Source: JAUIET01 sp964352475 (lineage in GTDB: Bacteria; Pseudomonadota; Gammaproteobacteria; Pseudomonadales; JAUIET01). Taken from it: a DNA stretch of 64,000 nt. Shown here piece by piece: positions 44,201 through 53,200 of this stretch. How positions within the stretch are numbered: the first letter of the stretch is position 1; each line of letters opens with the position of its first letter. A program made the translations under genes and the position numbers. The notes under the pieces were generated by a model that saw only the letters and a list, made by a program, of their open reading frames with translations, was not told the origin of the DNA and ran no database searches. The stretch lies in NCBI GenBank assembly GCA_964352475.1, contig CAYGSL010000010.1:1-64000 (forward strand). Direction: 5' to 3'.

Positions 44201-47200
44201 GGCACTGCCCAGGAACAAGTCGTCCCCAGCCTCACCCCATAGGCGGTTGTCAGCGTTACTGCCACCGCTCATGGTGTCATCGCCGGCACCACCCCAGAAA
44301 TAGTTGTTCGAGCCGTCACCATGAATGGTGTCATTGCCGGCAGTACCGACTATACGCTCTACATTGCGCACGGTGTCATTCTGGTCGCCATCAACCGTTA
44401 CCGTTGCATCAGTACCACCGTTTAAAGTCACGCTGATGAAATTTGCGCTGCCCTGGCTGGAGTAATTCAGGGTATCAGTGTCACTGCCACCGTCAATTAT
44501 GTCGGCGCCGTCACTAGCGATCAGTTGATCCCAGCCAGCTCCGCCAAGATAGGTATCGTCTCCGATACCGCCGTCCAGTGTATCGCCAGTGTCACCGCCA
44601 TCGAGTATGTCGTCGCCAGCTCCGCCGCGCAGAGTGTCTGACTCACTTCCACCGCGCAGCGTATCGTTGCCTGCGCCACCATCGAGAATGTCGGTACCTA
44701 CCCGGCCCTCGATGACGTTATCCTGCGCGTCACCGGTGATATTGTCGGCTCCAGAGGATCCGATTACATCGCGGAAATTAGCGGCCAAATCGGTATCGCT
44801 GCCCACGGTTACTGAGAAAAATCCACCGCTTAGCACATTCATGTCGGTAGTGATGCCCAAGCCGGAATCGGTGTAACTCAGGGTGTTGGTGCCTGTACCG
44901 CCGTCTAAGGTATCGTTACTGCCCCCACCGCGAATCACATCGTCTCCACCCTGGCCATCGATGTTGTTTGCCTGGCTGTCACCGCTGATGGTGTCATTGC
45001 CGGCGGTACCGATCACGTTTTCAATCGCCCGAATGGTGTCGTTATCTGCGCCGTCAACAATGACCGTGGCATCGCTACCGCCGTTCAGCTGCACATCAAT
45101 AAAGTTGATGCCTACTTCCTGCGAGTAATCAACGGTGTCAATGTCGTCGCCGCCGTCTAACACATCAGCACCGGCACCACCCACCAGGGTGTCATTACCA
45201 TCTTCACCTTCAAGAACGTTCACCAAACCGTCGCCACGGATGATGTCGGCACCTGCGGTTCCGATAACGTTTTCAATTTCGCGTATGGTGTCGTCCGCAC
45301 CGCCGTCAACCGTCACGGTGACGTCACTGCCACCATTCAAAGTAAGTTCAATGAAGTTGATGCCTACTTCACCGGAGTAGTCCACGGTGTCGTTATCGGC
45401 GCCACCAATCAGTAGATCAGCACCGGATCGACCGGACAGGAGATCGTCGCCCGCGCCGCCCTGAAACTCGTTGTCTGACCCGTCACCAATCAAGGTATCG
45501 TCACCATCGGTGCCGATCACGTTTTCGATGTTCAGTGCCAGGTCATTGTCGCCACCGGCTACGATGACTGCCGAGCTTCCAGAGCCGTTCAATTGAACAG
45601 CTACAGACGCAATGCCGGCCTGCAAAGAGTAGTCAATTGTGTCGGTGTCACTACCACCGTCAAAGGTGTTCTGCCCGGCGCTGCCGAAAAAGATATCGTT
45701 GCCTGCATTGCCTTCCAGAAAATCATTGCCGGCGCCACCACTAATGATGTCGTCGCCGCCCTGACCCTGGATCGTATTGCTTTCGCCATCACCGGTAATC
45801 GTGTCTACACCAGAGGTGCCGATCACGTTCTCGATGTTGCGAATTGTATCGTCGTCGCCACCGTTGACAGTCACAGTGGCTGCGTTCGCACCATCCAGCG
45901 TCACATTGATAAAGTTCACACCACCCAGCGTGGAGTAGTCAATGGTGTCGGAATCTGTGCCTCCGTCAAAGTCATCGCTACCGGCGCTGGCCTGGAAGGT
46001 ATCGCCACCACCCAGGCTAAACACAACGTCTACACCTGTTGAACCGATAATCGTATCGCCCTGATTGGTCAGGTAGTACTCTTCAAAATTGATGAAGTTG
46101 TCGGTGCTGCTGTCTGCACTGTAGTAGGCCGTGCTGTTGGTCAGATTAAGATCTACGCCGACCCCGGTCAGGTCATCAAAACGCAACTGATCTCCAGTGT
46201 TATGACCACCGCCATCCAGCGTATCGCTGCCGCCTCCGCCCCAGATAACGTCATCACCGTCGCCGCCACTTAAGGTATTGTCGTTGCCATCGCCGCGTAA
46301 GGTATCGTCACCTGCGGTGGCGACAATGTTCTCCACGCTGCGCAGCGTATCTGTACCGTTCCCGCCAGAAACGATTACGGTAGCGTCCACCCCGCCACGC
46401 AAAGTGACATCGATACTTGGCGAGCCGGCCATGCCAGAATAATCGGCGGTGTCGGACCCGAAGCCACCTTCAATAATGTCATCATTGGTGCTGCCGCGGA
46501 AAATATCGTCCTCATCACCGCCTTGCAGCAAGTTAACATTGCCATCACCGCTGATGTCATCAGCAAAATCGGAACCAACGATATTTTCAATACTGGTCAG
46601 CGTATCTACGCTGCCGTCACCGTCATTGCTGGCCTGATTAGCGGCTAGATCAACCGTAATCCCCGCAGCAGCCTGGCTGTAATTAGCGGTGTCAATACCA
46701 CCGCCGCCATCCAAGGTATCCGCGCCCGCCAAGCCGGACAGAGTGTCATTCAGTAAACCACCACTCAGTACGTTGGCGGCAGTACTGCCGACAATAATGT
46801 CATTCTGATCACTGCCTATAACGTTTTCGATATTGTTCAGGGTATCAGATGCACCGTCGCCATCGTTGGCCGCAACATTATTCTGCAGGTTTACATTAAT
46901 GCCAGCCGCTGCTCCGGAGTAGTCGACCGTATCGACATTATTGCCTCCATCAATTGTATCAGCACCACCACGGCCGCGAAGGATGTCATCGCCATCGTCA
47001 CCAAACAGCGTATTGGCTGCACCGTCACCGGAAAGATCGTCCGCTGCGCTGGAGCCACTGACGTTTTCAATGCTGATGTAAGTGTCGCTGCCGCCATCGC
47101 CGTCATCGCTTGCGCTGTTGGCCGCGATGTCAGCGGTAACACCCGCCGCAGCGAGTGAATAATCAGCAGTGTCAGTGCCGACACCGCCGTCCAGCGTATC

Positions 47201-50200
47201 GTCTCCACCACGTCCGCGCAGAACGTCGTCGCGATTCCGACCTTCGAGCACGTTGTCATCAGCGTCGCCAGTCAAGGTGTCGTCAAAAATAGACCCGATT
47301 ACATTTTGAATCTGGCTTAAGGTATCCGTGCCACCATCACCGTCGTTACTGGTCAGATTATTGGTCAGGTCAACGGTTACGCCGGAGCCTGCGGTAATAT
47401 AATCGGCAGTATTGTTACCCGCACCACCGATAATCGTGTCATCACCTGCACCGCCGCGCAGCACATCGTCACCTGCCGCTCCATCCAGCTGGTTGTCGCC
47501 AACACTGCCAACGATAAAGTCGTCATGGTCTGAGCCGATCACATTTTCTATGGAGCTCAAAGTGTCGGTATCACCAAAACCGTCGTCATTGGCTATATTG
47601 TTTTGCAGGTCAACGTCGATCGCATTGTCGGAATTGGCATAACTAACAGTATCGTTACCAATTCCACCGATGATCTCATCGTCGCCTTCCATGCCACGAA
47701 TCGTGTCATTGCCGCCACCACCGTCGAGCCGATTATCAAATTCGTCGCCGATTAGCGTATCGTCGCTGCCGGAACCTATGAGACCTTCAATACTGATCAA
47801 GGTATCCACGCCACCAGAGCCGTCATCACCTACAACGCCGCTTGAAAGATCGATGGTGACCCCGCTACCGGCAGCCGAGTAATCGGCTGTGTCAAAATCT
47901 GCGCCGCCGTCCAGCGTGTCCGAGCCACCGCTACCGATCAGTATGTCGTCGCCAGCGCGGCCTTCCAAAACGTTACCGTTGTTGTCGCCTTCGATGCGGT
48001 CATTATTTGCAGAACCCCAGATGTTCTCTATGTTCTGCAAAACATCGGAGTCGCCGTCACCGTCGTTGGCCGCGGCATTCAGGCTCAGATTGACCACAAT
48101 AGCATTAGCAGCACCTGTGTAGTCGGCAACGTCTCCGGTACCGGTTCCGCCATCCAGAGTATCGCTGCCACCTCTGCCACGTAATACGTCATCAGAATCA
48201 CCACCAAGCAAGGTATTGGCGTTGGCGTCTCCACCTAGATCATCCGCAAACGCCGAGCCGGTCAGGTGTTCGATGCTGACAAAGGTATCACTGCCGCCAT
48301 CCCCGTCATCACTGGCGCTGTTACTGTTCAGGTCCGCCGTAACCCCTGCGCCTGCCTGCGAGTAGTCAGCGATGTCCTGGCCTATGCCGCCATCCAGGGT
48401 ATCGGCACCGCCACGTCCGCGCAGTGTGTCCGCTGAATTTCCGCCCTCGATGATATTGTCATTGCCGTCACCGGTTAAGGTGTCTGCAAAATCCGAACCT
48501 GTGATGTTTTCAATCTCAAACAACTGATCCGAACCACCATCCCCGTCTACGGAAGCCTGATTGGAGGAAAGATCAACCACTACGGTGCTGGACGCGGTAG
48601 AGTAATCCGCTGTGTCTATGCCGTCTCCACCGGTTAAAATATCATTGCCGGCGCGGCCACTCAGCACATCAGCGCCATCGTCACCACTGATGTCATTATC
48701 GTTACCATCGCCTTCGATGCGATCGTTACCTTGCGAGCCCGTGATATTTTCTACGCCGCTAATTGTATGATTGTCGGTACCATTAATGCTGACAGTCGTG
48801 CTGGTTGAGCCGTTCAGAGTAACGTCAATGAAATTAGCCGCTGCGAAGCCGCTGTAGTCAATGCTGTCGTCGGTACCCAGGCCACCCTGCACATCATCAG
48901 CGCCCACGCTGGCAATAAAGGCGTCATCACCCTGGCCGCCTTGCAAGACGTTCGCCGCAGCATCGCCCTGGATGGTGTCATCGTTGGCCGAGCCGAGAAC
49001 GTTCTCGAACCCTAACAAGGTGTCAACGCCGCCGTCACCATCGTTGCTGGCGGTGTTACCCGCCAGGTTGACATTGACCCCGGATACCGCACCGCTGTAA
49101 TCAACGGTATCGATGTCGGCTCCACCGTCCAAGGTGTCATTGCCACCACGACCTGCCAGCAAATCATTGCCTGCCAGACCACGCAGCACATTGTTCAGCG
49201 CGTCACCCGTTAGGGTGTCGTTTCCAGAGGTACCGGTCACGTTTTCTATGTTGCGCAGGGTATCGTTACCATCACCATTAACGACCGCTGTTGAGTTGGC
49301 CGCACCGGCCAAAGTCACATTGACAAAATTCGCCGTCGCCAGGCTTGAGTAGTCGATGCTATCAATGCCCACACCACCATCGATGGTGTCGGTATTGGAG
49401 CTGGCAATAAATTGATCGTCGCCGTCTTGGCCCTGCAGAATATTGACAGAGTTGTCGCCGCCGATGACATCGTTGCCATCCGTGCCAATAACGTTTTCAA
49501 TATTTCGCGCAATGTCGTCGTCACCACCCGTGACGGTTACAGTTACGTCGTTGCCGTCGTCCAGATCAACACTGATGCCGGTTACACCGCTGAGCGACGA
49601 ATAATCCAAGGTGTCTGTATTGGCACCACCGTCCAGCACGTCGGAGCCCGCGCTGGCAGTCAGTATGTCATTGCCCGCGTTGCCCAACAGCTCATTATCA
49701 CTGCCGTCACCGGCTAAAGTGTCGTTGAACGCCGAGCCGTGAACATTTTCAATTTCAAACAGCTGATCCGATGAGCCATCACCGTCGGTGGTGGCCTGGT
49801 TGCTGGCTAAGCTAACATTTACACTGCTTGCCGCACCCGAGTAGTCAGCGGTATCAACCCCGGCACCGCCGGTCAGAATATCGGCGCCTGCTCGACCACT
49901 GAGTACATCATCGCCCGCGTCACCGCTCAATTCATTATCATTGCCGTCACCCACAATACGGTCATCGCCTTGTGAGCCGGTTATGTCTTCGATGCCTCGA
50001 ATGGTCTGATTATCGGCATTGTTGACGATAACCGTCGCATCAAGGCTGCCAGCCAGCGTTACATCAATGGCATTGGCAGCGGCAAAAGTCGAGAAGTTAG
50101 CTTCGTCACTGTCCCCTAAACCTCCGTCGACAATATCCGCTCCAAGCGACGCATTAAATTGGTCGTCTCCGTCCTGCCCTTGCAGAACATTGGCGTTGGC

Positions 50201-53200
50201 ATCTCCTTCTATTACATCATCATTGCTGGAACCGATGATGTTTTCTATTTCCTGTAAGGTGTCGACGCCGCCGTCACCATCATCCGCCGCCGTGTTCGCC
50301 GCCAGGCTGACGTCTACGCCAGTGGTTGCTGCACTGTAGTTAACGGTGTCAATACCAGCGCCACCGTCCAGCAAATCATTGCCGCCCCGACCGGATAACT
50401 CATCATTACCGGCTGCACCGCGCAGCTCATTGTCCAGACCATCACCCACCAGCGTGTCATCACCGCTGGTACCAGTCACATTTTCAATATTGCGAATCGT
50501 ATCGTTGTTACCACCGTTAACCACGACGATGGCATCGGAAGTGGTGGCCAGCGTAACGTTGATGAAATTTGCGCCAACCAAGCCGGAGTAATCCGCCGTA
50601 TCCGAGCCCAGTCCACCGTCCAATGTGTCGGTACCGGCACTGGCCAGGAAGATGTCATCTCCAGAGCGGCCTTGCAGCAGGTTTATGGAGGCGTCGCCAC
50701 CGATAGTATCGTCACCGTCGGTGCCGATCACATTTTCTATATTACGTACCTGGTCATTGTCACCACCGGTCACCGTTACAGTAACCGTGTTGGCGCCATC
50801 CAGATCAACATTAATAGCGGTCGCACCCGCCAGGCTGGAGTAGTCCAGAGTATCGTTGTTAGCGCCACCATCCAGAATGTCTGTGCCAGCACTGGCGTTT
50901 ATCAGATCGTCGCCCGCGTTGCCTTCCAGCAAGTTGGCGCTGCTGTTACCGCTGATGGTGTCATTAAAGTTGGAACCGCGAATGTTCTCGATATCGAACA
51001 GTTGGTCGGAAGCACCATCGCCATCAGCGCTGGCCTGGTTGCTGGCCAAGCTAACGGTGACGTTACCGGCCGCACCGCTGTAGTCGGCCGTGTCCGAACC
51101 AGCGCCACCACGGAGTATGTCGTTTCCAGCGCGCCCCGCCAGGGTATCGTCGCCGTCAGAACCACCAATCTCATTGTCGTTGCCATCACCAAAGATGACA
51201 TCATCGCCTTGCGATCCGGTTACGTTTTCAATACCACGCAAAGTCTGGTCGTCAGCATTATTGACGCTCACTATCGCATCACTGCTACCAGCCAGTGTGA
51301 CATTGATCGCATTGGTCGCAGCAAGTGCTGAATAGTCTACGCCGTCGCTGTTGCCAACACCGCCATCAATCAGATCTGCACCCAGAGTGCCGCCAAAGCT
51401 GTCGTCGCCATCGCGACCTTCCAGTACGTTGGCGCCACCATCCCCTTCTATGGCGTCGTCATTTGCCGAGCCGATAACGTTTTCTATACCTTGTAAGGTA
51501 TCAACGCCGCCATCGCCGTCGTTGCTGGCGATGTTGGATGCCAGGCTGACATCAATCGCTGTGGTCGCCGCTGAGTAGTCCACGGTATCGTTATCCGCAC
51601 CACCATCCAGCAAATCGTTGCCGCCGCGCCCAGACAGCACATCGTCACCGGCCGCGCCACGCAGCTCATTATCAAGACCGTCACCAACTAAAGTATCGTT
51701 ACCCGTGGTTCCAGTGATGTTCTCGATGTTGCGAATCGTATCGTTACCACCGCCATTGACGACGACAACCGCATCCGAAGTGCTGTTCAACGTAACATTG
51801 ATGAAATTGGCGCTCACCAGTCCGGAATAATCAGCCGTATCCTCGCCCAGGCCACCATCCAGAGTATCGGTGTTGTCGCTCGCGAGGAAAGTGTCATCCC
51901 CGGCTCGACCCTCTAACAGGTTGATCGATGCGTCACCGCCAATGGTGTCGTCACCGGTCGTACCAATAATATTCTCTACATTCCGTACGCTGTCATCGTC
52001 ATCACCAGTAATGCTGACCGTCACCGTATTGGCACCATCCAGATCAACGTTGATAGCGGTCGCACCAACCAGGCTGGAGTAGTCCAGCGTATCGGAATTG
52101 CCGCCGCCATCAATAACATCAGCACCACTGCTGGCGGTAAATGCATCTTCGCCACCACGGCCTTCCAGCAGGTTGTTACTGCCATCCCCTGTGATGGTGT
52201 CATCAAAGTTGGAACCGCGAATGTTCTCTATTTCAAACAGCTGGTCAGATGAGCCGTCGCCATCCGCGCTGGCCTGATTACTGGCCAGGTTGACGGTAAT
52301 GGCACCAGCTGACAGGGAGTAGTCCGCAGTATCAGTACCCGCACCACCAGTGATAATGTCGTTCCCGGCGCGCCCACTGAGCGTGTCGTCACCCGCGTCA
52401 CCGCTGATTTCATTGTTATTGCTGTCGCCGACAATCGTGTCGTCGCCTTGTGAACCGGTCACGTGTTCGATGCCGCGCAATGTCTGGTTGTCGGCGTTGC
52501 TTACGTTGGCGATCGCATCAATACTGCCGTTCAAGGTGACGTCAACCGAGTTACTGGCGGCGAAGCCTGAGAAGTCCACCCTATCGCCGGATCCCGTGCC
52601 ACCATCAACTATGTCTGCACCCAACGACGCATTAAACACGTCATCGCCATCACGCCCTTCAAGCACGTTGGCATTGGCATCACCTTGAATGATGTCGTTG
52701 TTTGCGGAACCAACAACATTTTCTATTTCCTGCAGTGTATCGGCACCACCTTCACCATCATCTGTCGCGATATTGCCCTGCAGATTGACATCAACACCGG
52801 TCGTGGCGCTGCTGTAGTCAACCGTGTCGGTGTCTGCGCCACCAATCAATGTGTCGTTGCCGCCGCGCCCGGACAGCACGTCGTCCCCGGCACGACCGCT
52901 TAAGGTATTGTCCAGTGCGTCTCCTATCAGGGTGTCATCCCCGTCGGTGCCTATGACATTCTCGATACTGCGAATCGTATCGTTACCATCGCCATTCACA
53001 ACAACAACAGCGTCGGTCGTTCCATTCAGGGTGACGTCAATAAAGTTGGCCGTTACCAGTCCGGAATAGTCAACCGTGTCGTCGCCCAGGCCGCCGTCCA
53101 GCACGTCGGTGTTTGAGCTGGCGAGAAAGGTATCATTGCCCGCATTGCCTTCCAGTACGTTCAGAGATCCGTCGCCACCAATAGTGTCATCACCAATGGT